From positions 1-10,889 of the forward strand of contig JAWOBX010000133.1 in the NCBI GenBank assembly GCA_046484125.1: DNA of 10,889 bases, read 5' to 3'. The stretch is from JBGLNL01 sp046484125 (lineage in GTDB: Bacteria > Chloroflexota > Dehalococcoidia > SZUA-161 > SpSt-899). Under the pieces are notes generated by a model that saw only the letters and a program-made list of their open reading frames with translations, had not been told where the DNA came from and made no database searches. Each line of letters begins with the position of its first letter. Within the stretch, counting starts at the first letter, position 1. Shown piece after piece: positions 1-7,338 of the stretch. The position numbers and the translations under genes are program-made.

Positions 1-237
1 GCCTCGGCAGGCACTGAAGCATCTGGAAAACTTAACCATAAAGCTGTGGAAGTGATGAAGGAAATCGGCATCGATATCAGCCATCACACCTCCGACCAGG
101 TTGACATGTACATGGACAAAGAATGGTCCAAAGCGTACCTCTCCCAGATCGAGACAGGCAAACGAATAGGTACCACCGACGTTCTTACCAACATCGCCAA
201 ATCACTCGGGCTCACTCTGGATGACATACTGTCTTAG
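1..237 (+). CDS. Chimeric ArsC-like / XRE helix-turn-helix reading frame, 5' partial
   Basis: The frame is open from the first base of the window, so the true start lies upstream. The first 42 or so codons read like the middle of a thioredoxin-coupled arsenate reductase of the low-molecular-weight phosphatase fold: SAGTE, then AVEVMKEIGIDISHHTS, then VDMYMDKEW. At about bases 124-129 the sequence switches to SKAYLSQIETGKR followed by a segment ending LGLTLDDIL, which is the recognition helix and last helices of an XRE/HTH_3 repressor. The part of ArsC that should follow (the redox cysteines and the catalytic aspartate) is absent, and helices 1-2 of the HTH domain are missing. Neither half is a complete domain, so I infer a deletion fusion, a decaying gene or an assembly chimera. 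The remote possibility is a real fused regulator. The P-loop cysteine motif of ArsC would lie outside the window. Confidence 0.6.
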   Translation, partial: ASAGTEASGKLNHKAVEVMKEIGIDISHHTSDQVDMYMDKEWSKAYLSQIETGKRIGTTDVLTNIAKSLGLTLDDILS

Positions 238-292
238 CCGTCTGATATAACCGACGCGTCAAAGCTTCGTTTGAAATCCGTCAGTAATTGAA

Positions 293-1120
293 ATGATATT
301 TTCGAGTGTTACTCGCTTACTCCTCCTTCTTATATTTACGGCAATCTTGAGCGCGGTAGCCCTTATCTCCTGCCTGGAGCACCAGCGAGTATCCCCGGAA
401 CCAACACCCCCGAAAGTCACTCAGACCTATTCATACAGCGTGGTTGATTCCTATCCTCACGATGATAATGCCTTCACCCAGGGCCTGGCCTTCCACGATG
501 GGGTACTATACGAGGGAACCGGACTCCGGGGCCGCTCGTCCCTGCGTAAAGTGGACCTCGAAACCGGTGAAATACTGAGAATCAGGCATCTACCCAATCA
601 ATTTTTCGGGGAAGGTACAACTGTTTTTAAAGACTCCATCCTGCAATTGACCTGGCAGGCAAACACAGGTTTCATATACGATAAACACACCTTTGACCTG
701 AAAGGCGAATTCTCCTACCCGACAGAGGGATGGGGGATCACCCATGACGGTAACAATTTAATAATGAGCGACGGCACGTCAAGTCTGTATTTTTTGGACC
801 CGGATTCATTCAGGCAAATCGATCGGATAGAAGTACACGATGGCGAGGGGCCTGTAAGCAAACTCAATGAACTCGAGTACATAAACGGGGAGATATACTC
901 GAACGTCTGGCAAACGGATCGAATCGCCATAATAGACCCCAAATCAGGATTCGTTAATTCCTGGATCGACCTTTCCGGAATTCTGGACCCTGAAGATCGC
1001 TCAAAACATGTTGACGTGCTCAATGGTATAGCTTATGATTCAAAACACGACCGGTTGATGGTTACCGGGAAACTCTGGCCGAAGATTTTTGTCATCGACC
1101 TGATACCATTAGAGGAGTAA
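293..1120 (+). CDS. Glutaminyl-peptide cyclotransferase (plant-type glutamine cyclotransferase), predicted lipoprotein
   Basis: This 275-residue protein matches the glutamine cyclotransferase family (Glu_cyclase_2), a five-bladed beta-propeller that converts N-terminal glutamine to pyroglutamate. The N-terminus has an Arg at 8, a hydrophobic stretch at 9-25 and a lipobox-like ALISC, with Cys27 as the expected lipidation site, so the enzyme is probably anchored outside the cytoplasmic membrane. Family signatures follow in order: AFTQGLAF (60-67), YEGTGLRGRSSLR (73-85) with a conserved glutamate at 74, FGEGTT (105-110), EGWGIT (145-150), LNELEYINGEIYSNVW (191-206), LNGIAYD (243-249) and the C-terminal TGKLWPKIF (258-266). 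Length is normal for secreted bacterial members. No strong Shine-Dalgarno precedes the ATG; the signal peptide supports this start. Family assignment is firm; the physiological substrate is unknown. Confidence 0.9.
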   Translation: MIFSSVTRLLLLLIFTAILSAVALISCLEHQRVSPEPTPPKVTQTYSYSVVDSYPHDDNAFTQGLAFHDGVLYEGTGLRGRSSLRKVDLETGEILRIRHLPNQFFGEGTTVFKDSILQLTWQANTGFIYDKHTFDLKGEFSYPTEGWGITHDGNNLIMSDGTSSLYFLDPDSFRQIDRIEVHDGEGPVSKLNELEYINGEIYSNVWQTDRIAIIDPKSGFVNSWIDLSGILDPEDRSKHVDVLNGIAYDSKHDRLMVTGKLWPKIFVIDLIPLEE

Positions 1121-1170
1121 ACACGCAAGCGTTCATGCGGCGGGTGAACTAAACTGTTAGAGGTGCCGAA

Positions 1171-1542
1171 TTGGAAAAGATCACTATATCTGTCGATGAT
1201 ATTTCGTTTTCAGCCTGGCTGCTGGAAACACCAACAGCCAGGCTCATCGCTGAGTCGCTGCCCATCGAAGGCCGATGCAACATATGGGGGAATGAGATTT
1301 ATTTCGAAATTCCGATTTCCATCGAGGCGGAACCGGATGCACGATCGGATGTTGAGGTCGGGGAACTGGGATACTGGCCGGGTGGCAGCGCTTTTTGCAT
1401 CTTCTTCGGCCCCACCCCCATGAGCAAAAATGACAGGCCAAAGGCAGCGGCTGACGTGAATGTATTCGGCCACATCACCGGCGACTGTTCGCCTCTCAGG
1501 AGTGTATCAAGAGGGATGAAGATATCCGTATTCAGAGAATAG
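1171..1542 (+). CDS. Cyclophilin-like fold protein (TM1367/DUF369 family)
   Basis: A 123-residue protein that I recognise as the cyclophilin-like family typified by Thermotoga TM1367. Signatures are WGNEIYFEI (39-47), then VEVGELGYWPGGSAFC (61-76) continuing into FFGPTP (78-83), then VNVFGHITGD (96-105). Members have a small cyclophilin-type beta-barrel but no demonstrated peptidyl-prolyl isomerase activity, so function is unassigned. The start is TTG at 1171, preceded by AGAGGTG at 1159-1165. An overlapping frame beginning at GTG 1163 lacks family similarity and is a shadow. The gene follows the glutaminyl cyclase by 50 bases and could share its transcript. Confidence 0.82.
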   Translation: MEKITISVDDISFSAWLLETPTARLIAESLPIEGRCNIWGNEIYFEIPISIEAEPDARSDVEVGELGYWPGGSAFCIFFGPTPMSKNDRPKAAADVNVFGHITGDCSPLRSVSRGMKISVFRE

Positions 1543-1556
1543 TCATTTCATCTTCC

Positions 1557-1609
1557 CACTGATACATTCAGTGATAACCTGAATACTGCCCCCTGCAATT
1601 GGGTGCAGG
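1557..1609. repeat. Two adjacent perfect short hairpins in the gap before the SixA-like gene
   Basis: CACTGA (1557-1562) pairs with TCAGTG (1568-1573) around a five-base loop, and CCTGCA (1592-1597) pairs with TGCAGG (1604-1609) around a six-base loop. A competing pairing, AACCTG (1576-1581) with CAGGTT (1606-1611), is also possible. There is no uridine run after either hairpin, so a classical intrinsic terminator is not supported. They may act as a weak terminator, a processing site or an mRNA-stability element between the two genes, or may be fortuitous. Confidence 0.35.
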
Positions 1610-1688
1610 TTACATTATCATTTACGAAAGCGGCTACCGGTAATAATCGCTGTTTTCGCCTTCAGTTACAGAACACAAGGAGGTCGAT

Positions 1689-2150
1689 ATGTCGCTTTAC
1701 CTCGTTCAGCACGGTAAAAGTCTGCCAGCCGATATAGACCCTGAGAAAAGCCTCTCCGCGGAAGGACTCGCCGAGGTGGAGGCTATAGCCAGTACCGCCA
1801 GAAATAACGGGATAACGGTTTCAACCATACAACATAGTGGAAAGAAGAGGGCTCAGCAGACCGCCGCAATACTGGGATCAATTCTTCAGCCCGCTGGTGG
1901 CATCCGCGAAAGAACAGGGCTGGAGCCCACGGCCGATGTGATACCGGTCGCTCGCGAGCTCAACAGTAAGGATAATCTCATGCTGGTCGGGCACCTGCCC
2001 TTCATGGAACGACTTACTTCCTTCCTGATCACGGGGACAACGGAGAAGGCCGTGTTCAGGTTCCAGAATGGAGGGATAGTCTGCCTGGATATACACCCGG
2101 ATACACGCACCTGGGCTATCAAGTGGGCACTGTTGCCAAATATCAGCTAA
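1689..2150 (+). CDS. sixA: SixA-like phosphohistidine phosphatase (histidine phosphatase superfamily)
   Basis: A 153-residue single-domain protein of the histidine phosphatase (phosphoglycerate mutase-like) superfamily, close in size to SixA, which removes phosphate from phosphohistidine in signalling proteins. The N-terminal motif LYLVQHGKS places the phosphorylated nucleophile at His8, with Gln7 where most superfamily members have Arg; QHG versions are common among SixA-like proteins. The second arginine motif is SGKKRAQQTA (50-59), and the second catalytic histidine is His102 in LVGHLP (99-104). The ATG at 1689 has a near-perfect Shine-Dalgarno, AAGGAGG (1677-1683). It converges on the PAC2 gene with a 13-base gap that leaves no room for a dedicated terminator. 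The substrate in this organism cannot be read from the sequence. Confidence 0.85.
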   Translation: MSLYLVQHGKSLPADIDPEKSLSAEGLAEVEAIASTARNNGITVSTIQHSGKKRAQQTAAILGSILQPAGGIRERTGLEPTADVIPVARELNSKDNLMLVGHLPFMERLTSFLITGTTEKAVFRFQNGGIVCLDIHPDTRTWAIKWALLPNIS

Positions 2151-2163
2151 AAGCTGCTCGATG

Positions 2164-3000
2164 CTATTGCTGGAGAACCCTGGCCACTTCCCTCACCAGT
2201 GTCTCCCCTTCCTCCTTGCTTAAAGCGAGACCCTGCTCCAGCAACTGTATAGAGCGGTTCACATCGGGGTTCTGGCTCTGCAGTTCCTGAATACGCTGAT
2301 TGACTTCCCTCGCCTGCGAGTCAATAACGTCGAAATCCAACCCAAGGGTAAACCTGCTATCAAGAACCTCCAGGATTGCCTTACAGCCGACCGGGTCTTT
2401 CAGTCCGGCCAGATAAAACGGCACCTCGACCCACAGGCTGTAACCGGCGATGCCCCGCCTTCTGGCAACCCATAACAGAAAATGGTTCAAAGAAGGCCTC
2501 GCTCCCTGCGGCGGGGTTTCGTAATCCACATCTGTGTTCACCCGGAGATCTTGAAGCACGCTTTTATATTCCGGCTGCGTAACCGTAGCGAATACCCTTC
2601 TGGGACTCAAGTGGCTTATTGTGGATACGAACCCTCCAACCGTCCAGATCTCCTCCGACCTGCATTGCTCTACCATAAAGTCCAGAATCGTCTCCAGATA
2701 CTGGTGTGGCTCCCGGTCGGGAACATCGCCCCTGAATACAAGTACATTCGCCTGCGGGCAACTAAAAAAACGGCTCTGGGGAAAGTTGATGATATCGTCG
2801 CCGACAGCAACACCGTTGAAGACATAGAAATCCTTCAGGCACAAATCCGCCAGAACATCAAGGTCCAGCAGCTCCAGAAAACTTTCAACAACGGTGTCAG
2901 CCACCTTACCTATCTCATTTTTCCATCCAACTATAACCGTAGGATAGGATAGATGACAGTCCCCATATATCCTGAAAGATTCCTTCTGCTCGCGATTCAA
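2164..3000 (-). CDS. PAC2 family protein (second of a tandem pair)
   Basis: A 278-residue protein of the PAC2 family (proteasome assembly chaperone 2-like fold), widespread in archaea, actinobacteria and Chloroflexota and of unproven function in bacteria. Visible family features are the N-terminal strand TVIVGWKNEIGKVADTVVE (21-39), the segment NVLVFRGDVPD (85-95), VGGFVSTISH (121-130) with SPRRVFATVT after it, and a conserved EVPFY (192-196). The C-terminal 60 residues are charged and probably helical. The start is TTG (2998-3000), overlapping the upstream PAC2 stop codon in a TTGA arrangement, with AGGGA just before it. Translational coupling with the upstream paralogue is therefore likely. 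It is clearly diverged from its neighbour, as the canonical WPGIGNIG of PAC2 is here GWKNEIGK. Confidence 0.82.
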   Translation of the reverse strand: MNREQKESFRIYGDCHLSYPTVIVGWKNEIGKVADTVVESFLELLDLDVLADLCLKDFYVFNGVAVGDDIINFPQSRFFSCPQANVLVFRGDVPDREPHQYLETILDFMVEQCRSEEIWTVGGFVSTISHLSPRRVFATVTQPEYKSVLQDLRVNTDVDYETPPQGARPSLNHFLLWVARRRGIAGYSLWVEVPFYLAGLKDPVGCKAILEVLDSRFTLGLDFDVIDSQAREVNQRIQELQSQNPDVNRSIQLLEQGLALSKEEGETLVREVARVLQQ

Positions 3001-3890
3001 TCTTCCCTGTTTCCTTTATCAAAGAATTTCTCGATATCCTGCATTATTCTTTTCTTGTCCTCCTCGGTGATCGTATCCGATTCCGCTTCTTTCTCCAGAT
3101 ATTCCGTGTGCTTCAACTGTTCAATCCGGTCCTTCATCTCCGCCGGAATCATTTCATATAGCTTCTCAATATTCTCCTCTACCTCCCGGTTCATCATATC
3201 CAGTTTGCTTACATCCGGGTCTATACCCAGATAGTATGCCAGGACCTCAACTATGGATTTGGAGGCCTTTGGATACACGGTGGGAAATTGAGATATGTAG
3301 ACCGGCACCTCGCCCAGGAGACAGACACCTTTAAATTCCCGCTCGCGGGCCATCCCGAGCAGGAGACCGTTGAGCCCGGTAATATTCCCCTCCCCGGCCC
3401 GCTCAGTGATATCGCTCATCAGTACAGTATTGGGATACCGCTTGACCTCGGTTATCAGGCCCCGATCATTCGGCACACCCCAGATCCTGGGCCTCATGGT
3501 ATGGTGAATGGGAGCGACCGCAGCCGCGGCGGTAAATATCCTTTGACATCGATATCGCTCCGCCACATCAAGGACGATGGACGACATATTATAGGCGCGC
3601 TTGCTTCCCGCCGGTTGCTCCTCGCCCTCAAAGAAGATCACGTCCCTTCCAGCCAGATTCTGGAAATAGAACCGGCAGGCGGGAAAATCAAGTCCGGTCA
3701 GCACACCGTCCTCGATAGAGAGGCCTCTCGGATAGAAGAAGTCCCAGGGCTCTATTTCGGCAAACAGCTCGGCATCGACCGCCTCCCTGAGGGCATCGAC
3801 GGCCACCAGTCCGATATTACCTATCCCCGGCCACGCGGCTATCATATCGGGATTGTTCAGTTCGGGTTCCTTCAGATATCTGACTCCCAC
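2997..3890 (-). CDS. PAC2 family protein (first of a tandem pair)
   Basis: A 297-residue PAC2-family protein with the canonical N-terminal signature IAAWPGIGNIGLVAVDAL (17-34), then RDVIFFEGEEQP (82-93), then a small-residue TAAAAVAPIHH run (120-130) followed by PRIWGVPND (134-142), and GEVPVYI (193-199). The tail from about 230 is highly charged and predicted helical, possibly a coiled coil. The frame extends to TTG at 3899, but AAGGAG (3905-3900) abuts that codon. The GTG at 3890 sits nine bases from the same ribosome site, so I prefer GTG. It lies 10 bases from the metallophosphoesterase stop and overlaps the second PAC2 gene by 4 bases, so all three are one operon. PAC2 proteins in eukaryotes form heterodimers; a heterodimer here is inference. 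Confidence 0.85.
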   Translation of the reverse strand: MGVRYLKEPELNNPDMIAAWPGIGNIGLVAVDALREAVDAELFAEIEPWDFFYPRGLSIEDGVLTGLDFPACRFYFQNLAGRDVIFFEGEEQPAGSKRAYNMSSIVLDVAERYRCQRIFTAAAAVAPIHHTMRPRIWGVPNDRGLITEVKRYPNTVLMSDITERAGEGNITGLNGLLLGMAREREFKGVCLLGEVPVYISQFPTVYPKASKSIVEVLAYYLGIDPDVSKLDMMNREVEENIEKLYEMIPAEMKDRIEQLKHTEYLEKEAESDTITEEDKKRIMQDIEKFFDKGNRED

Positions 3891-3899
3891 TTCCTGCAA

Positions 3900-3905
3900 C
3901 TCCTT
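3900..3905 (-). promoter_or_regulatory. Ribosome binding site deciding the GTG start of the first PAC2 gene
   Basis: On the minus strand this reads AAGGAG. It directly touches the TTG at 3899, which is too close for use, and is nine bases from the GTG at 3890, so it argues for the shorter protein. Confidence 0.6.
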
Positions 3906-3909
3906 CGGA

Positions 3910-4365
3910 TCAAAGTTCCACTATCCGCGCCTTTACATCGTCCTCGATCGTCAACAAACCGAACGATTTTCCGGCAGCTCCCGGATTAAAAAGCAGAGTT
4001 CCATGAACATATTCATTATCCGGCGCGTGTGAGTGACCGTATATGATTATATCCGGTCTGTCAAACATGCGGCTAACCCTTTCCCTGATGCCTCCCGAAC
4101 CGCCCGCTCCATGGGTCAGGCCGATACTCTTCCCTCCAGCCTGAAAAAGCTCCTTTGAGGAAAGCACCCGCCTGATCTCCGCCGAATCCATATTACCACA
4201 TACGGCCTTTATATCGTTCAACCGGGCCAGCTCATCAACAACCGCTTTCTCCGTGAAATCACCGGCATGTACTATCAGATCTACTTGTGCCAGTTTTTCT
4301 ATAAGCTGATCAGGCAGTTCACGCAGCGAACTGACATGAGTATCGGATATGACCCCGATTATCAT
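3910..4365 (-). CDS. MJ0936/YfcE-type metallophosphoesterase (phosphodiesterase)
   Basis: A 151-residue calcineurin-like phosphoesterase of the short MJ0936/YfcE type, which hydrolyses phosphodiesters with a di-metal centre. All metal-binding motifs are present: GVISDTH (4-10; Asp8, His10), HAGDF (33-37; Asp36), GNMD (57-60; Asn58), THG (84-86; His85) and GHSH (110-113; His111 and His113). Length is typical. The frame runs open to 4443, but the ATG at 4365 begins exactly at the conserved first strand and has AAGGAG seven bases upstream; the extra 26 codons have no family similarity. The gene is first in an operon with the two PAC2 genes. The physiological substrate (cyclic nucleotide or other phosphodiester) is not determinable. 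Confidence 0.9.
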   Translation of the reverse strand: MIIGVISDTHVSSLRELPDQLIEKLAQVDLIVHAGDFTEKAVVDELARLNDIKAVCGNMDSAEIRRVLSSKELFQAGGKSIGLTHGAGGSGGIRERVSRMFDRPDIIIYGHSHAPDNEYVHGTLLFNPGAAGKSFGLLTIEDDVKARIVEL

Positions 4366-4372
4366 CTTATAA

Positions 4373-4378
4373 CTCCTT
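4373..4378 (-). promoter_or_regulatory. Ribosome binding site fixing the metallophosphoesterase start
   Basis: Minus-strand AAGGAG, seven bases before the ATG at 4365. It supports the start at the conserved IIGVISDTH strand rather than the upstream in-frame ATG at 4443. Confidence 0.7.
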
Positions 4379-4495
4379 AACCGCTCGGCGTTTTTTTTCT
4401 CATCCGGCCACCAGTGTCGATGGGCAACCGGCGCGAGAAGCATGATTACCGTTTGTCATGAAATCCGTTAAGGTTCCTCTTCTCATACTTATACC

Positions 4496-6016
4496 TCAGG
4501 GGCGGATACCTCCGGGCCGGGGCTCGATTCTTTCCGTTTCGCGTCCGGAGGTCAGCCGCAGAGCGGACAGCAAAACATTCCGTAGATCACGGGGATCTAT
4601 AACCTCATCATAGTTCATGGTATCCGCGGCGGCCCAGGCACCACCCAGTTCAGCGGCATCAAGAGCGAGCTGGGTATCACTATCAGCATGGGCCGCGGAC
4701 CCACCACCTTGCGCCGGCATTGCTCCAAGTGTAGCGCTTGGGAAGGCCAGAGTAAGAGTCTGATGATCGAAGGGATTCATAGCCATCAGTGAGCTGCCGA
4801 AGCCGTAAGCCTTTCTGACCGTTACGTGAAGCTTGGGCGATCTCACCCTGTATTGCGCTGAAAACATTCGGGCGGCACACCGAAGGGCCCCTGACTGTTC
4901 CGCCTCCGTACCCGCCATTATACCGGGATTATCAGTCAGGAAAACCACAGGCAGGTGAAAAGCATCCGCCACCTCCAGAAAGTGAGCGGCTTTATTGGCA
5001 GCATCGCTGTCAATCGAACCCATCATAACCAGCGGCTGATTGGCCACAATCGCCACCGGCCTCCCACCAATGCGAGCGAAAGAGGTTACTATTGACGCTC
5101 CGAAGTGAGGTTGAATTTCCATCACACTCTCCGAGTCACAAAGCATATCGACCAGGTTTCTCACGTCATAGGCCTTTCTGGGATCAGGTGGAATAAGCTC
5201 CAGAACCTTGTCCAGCCTCCGTTCGCCCTCCTCCCCGCTTGAAATACACGGGGGTAGCTGCCAGGCACTTGATGGAAGATAGCTTAAATACCGCCGTACC
5301 AGTTTGAGCGCCTCCTCATCTGTAGCAGCCGGATTGTGAGCCAGACCACTCATCCTGACATGCACATCCGGTCCACCCAGCTCATCCTTTGTTACCTGTT
5401 CACCAGTGGCCGCCGCGACGAGAGGCGGTCCTGCCGAGAAAATGGCCGAATCCTCGACCATGATTACGAAATCGCTGAACATAGCCGTGAGGGCGCCATG
5501 GCCTGCCGACGCACCCATTACTACCGTCACTGTCGGTACCATACCGGAAAGACCGGCCAGCACCTGCAAGTCATTCGGGGCGTATGGATAGCGTTCCATC
5601 GAGTTTGTAACCCGCTCGCCTGCGCCTTCGAGAAGCATTATCAGAGGTACACGCTCCTGCGCCGCGAGCGCGGCCAGGCGAACCCGCTTGGCATGAGTTC
5701 CGAGCCCGATAGATCCGCCACTTACGGTAAAGTCCTCTGATCCAACAAGCACGGACCTGCCATCAATTTGCCCCATGCCGGTTACCAGCGCGTCGGCCGG
5801 GACGGCAGGTTGTGTACCACGCGGGATTCCCCCAACAAGTGTGCCTATTTCCTGAAAGCTGCCCCTATCCAGCAACCGGTCAATTCTGCCCCGGGCATCA
5901 AGTCCTCTGACCTCGTTATGCCGGGCAACCTTCTCCGTGCCACCCATGGCACGAGCCGCCGCCTTCCTTCTTTCAAGGTTATTCAATAAAGGGACCCAGC
6001 CATTCTCGTCCGCCAT
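4496..6016 (-). CDS. Acyl-CoA carboxylase carboxyltransferase (beta) subunit-like protein, divergent
   Basis: A 506-residue protein of the carboxyl transferase domain family, as in the beta subunits of propionyl-, methylcrotonyl- and geranyl-CoA carboxylases and in methylmalonyl-CoA decarboxylase alpha; normal length is 510-530. The N-terminal half has DARGRIDRLLDRGSFQEIG (40-58), MGASAGHGAL (167-176) at the first oxyanion-hole loop, and AGPPLVAAATGE (195-206) with DELGG (211-215). The C-terminal half has FLTDNPGIMAGTE (359-371), KAYGFGSSLM (402-411) and FPSATLGAMPAQG (425-437). SAGPPLV resembles the methylcrotonyl/geranyl branch, but the two oxyanion-hole loops and the GIMAGTE loop deviate from the usual AGGA, KAYGGA and GFLPGT. 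No biotin carboxylase or biotin carrier gene is in the window, so substrate and partners are unknown. The ATG has GGGAGGAA about six bases upstream. Confidence 0.85.
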   Translation of the reverse strand: MADENGWVPLLNNLERRKAAARAMGGTEKVARHNEVRGLDARGRIDRLLDRGSFQEIGTLVGGIPRGTQPAVPADALVTGMGQIDGRSVLVGSEDFTVSGGSIGLGTHAKRVRLAALAAQERVPLIMLLEGAGERVTNSMERYPYAPNDLQVLAGLSGMVPTVTVVMGASAGHGALTAMFSDFVIMVEDSAIFSAGPPLVAAATGEQVTKDELGGPDVHVRMSGLAHNPAATDEEALKLVRRYLSYLPSSAWQLPPCISSGEEGERRLDKVLELIPPDPRKAYDVRNLVDMLCDSESVMEIQPHFGASIVTSFARIGGRPVAIVANQPLVMMGSIDSDAANKAAHFLEVADAFHLPVVFLTDNPGIMAGTEAEQSGALRCAARMFSAQYRVRSPKLHVTVRKAYGFGSSLMAMNPFDHQTLTLAFPSATLGAMPAQGGGSAAHADSDTQLALDAAELGGAWAAADTMNYDEVIDPRDLRNVLLSALRLTSGRETERIEPRPGGIRP

Positions 6017-6260
6017 TGCCGTTCCTCCCGGACATGTATCTACATCAATATTTTAACAGGGTTACCGGATATTTTTGAAATTACTCTTCCGAGAATTAGA
6101 AGCAGGCTGGAAGGATTTGCACGCGCCGGGTGAACAGCGCCACAGATTGATTGAGGGCCTGGCGAACTCTACGCCTTGTTTTGATGGAGTTTTCCCTGAC
6201 AGAATACCAGCATCAGAGGAGAATATTGAATACAAAAGGGATATTCGACGTTTACAGATG

Positions 6261-6962
6261 CTACTTCTTCTTTGGCCTCTGAATCCAGTACCCCACGCCT
6301 GATTTGGTATGGATATGCTTCGGATGCTTGGAATCCGCCTCGATTTTATTGCGCAGTCGGCCAATATAAACCCTGAGGTATTCGGTCTCCCTGCCGTAAT
6401 CAGGCCCCCATACCCTTGAGAGAAGCATCTGATGGGTCAACACTTTACCAGCGTTTTGAGAGAGCTCGCGTAGTAACTCATACTCCTTTGGACTGAGGTT
6501 TATTCGCTTGCCCCCGACACTCACCATTCTTTCAGCAAAATTGATCTGTAGGTCATCACTAACGAAGGTAACCGCTTCCGATGTATCCTCCGCCGACCTG
6601 CGGCGGAGAACGGCTCTTACTCTAGCCAGCAGCACTTCAATCCCAAACGGTTTGGTAATGTAATCATCTGCTCCGAGATTCAACAGTTCGCTTGTGCCAT
6701 CAAGTTCATTCCTGGCGGTAAGCATTATTATGGGCACCCTCGACCATTCCCTGATCCTCCTGCAAAGCTCAACACCGTTTATATCGGGAAGCAGAACATC
6801 CAGTATGATCAGGTCCGGCAGAGTCTGTTCCAGTGTTTTCAAAGCCGATTCCCCATCCTCCGCTGTAACCACGGCAAACCCGCGTGATTTCAGGTTTGCG
6901 CTGACGAACCTCAGTATGACCGGATCATTGTCAACAATCAAGATCGTAGTATTATCCTTCAT
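6261..6962 (-). CDS. OmpR/KdpE-family DNA-binding response regulator (orphan)
   Basis: A 233-residue two-domain response regulator. The receiver (about 6-120) has ILIVDNDP (7-14), the phosphoacceptor Asp55 in LIILDVLLPD, Thr82 in MLTAR and Lys104 in TKPFG. The winged-helix Trans_reg_C domain (about 135-230) contains LSPKEYELLREL, then LSRVWGPDYGRETEYLRVYI and finally GVGYWIQ. The REWSRVPIIMLTAR and TKPFGIEVLLARVR segments are most like KdpE. Asn12 replaces the second acidic residue that normally helps bind magnesium, so phosphorylation may be weakened, although Asp13 could substitute. No histidine kinase lies beside it and no kdp genes are visible. It is divergent from the selenium operon across a 664-base gap and precedes the carboxyltransferase gene by 244 bases. 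Its targets are unknown. Confidence 0.92.
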   Translation of the reverse strand: MKDNTTILIVDNDPVILRFVSANLKSRGFAVVTAEDGESALKTLEQTLPDLIILDVLLPDINGVELCRRIREWSRVPIIMLTARNELDGTSELLNLGADDYITKPFGIEVLLARVRAVLRRRSAEDTSEAVTFVSDDLQINFAERMVSVGGKRINLSPKEYELLRELSQNAGKVLTHQMLLSRVWGPDYGRETEYLRVYIGRLRNKIEADSKHPKHIHTKSGVGYWIQRPKKK

Positions 6963-7338
6963 TCTATCAATATACCCCCTGCCTTTATTGGCATACCACT
7001 GGCTTCCTTCCGTACCCGATAACGAATCTGGTTAACAACAGCTATAAAAACTTCTGTGCATCAGTAGTGATTTTAACCCCATCAGGACAAAATCTCAATA
7101 CCGGTTCATTGGCATGTCAACCACATTAGAAAGGCTATACCCCTGAGATTTGTTAATTGAGTGTTTATGTATTATACAGCATACTCCCAACTAAAAGAAA
7201 TGTTTTCCGGAACTAAAAAACAGTTATTGGTTCGAATCCATACCAGTATTCGCCTGGAATATTGTTTTCCCTAACCGGAAAAAAGAGGGACTTCAGGCTC
7301 GCAGCGTAACCATCCCCCAATCATGCGGGACTTTTAAA

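Noticed and set aside
3288..3989. 233-codon plus-strand frame across the PAC2 and metallophosphoesterase genes
   Set aside because: It is antisense to two well-supported genes, has low-complexity charged composition and no ribosome site; a shadow frame.
4391..4398. Run of T on the plus strand as a terminator for plus-strand transcription
   Set aside because: No gene is transcribed rightward into it and there is no preceding GC-rich stem; the neighbouring genes both run leftward.
4366..4443. 26-codon N-terminal extension of the metallophosphoesterase
   Set aside because: The strong AAGGAG site and the conserved first beta-strand place the start at 4365, and the extension has no family counterpart.
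6075..6302. 75-codon plus-strand frame between the carboxyltransferase and the response regulator, with a helical-looking start
   Set aside because: It begins with TTG without a ribosome site, its 3' end runs into the response regulator coding sequence, and I recognise no family. The opposite-strand 100-codon frame at 6062-6364 is likewise unsupported.
7229..7239. GGTTCGAATCC string identical to a tRNA T-arm core, suggesting a tRNA or an attachment-site remnant
   Set aside because: The bases on either side do not complete a five-pair T stem, and no anticodon arm, D arm or acceptor stem can be formed around it. No integrase or mobile gene is nearby.
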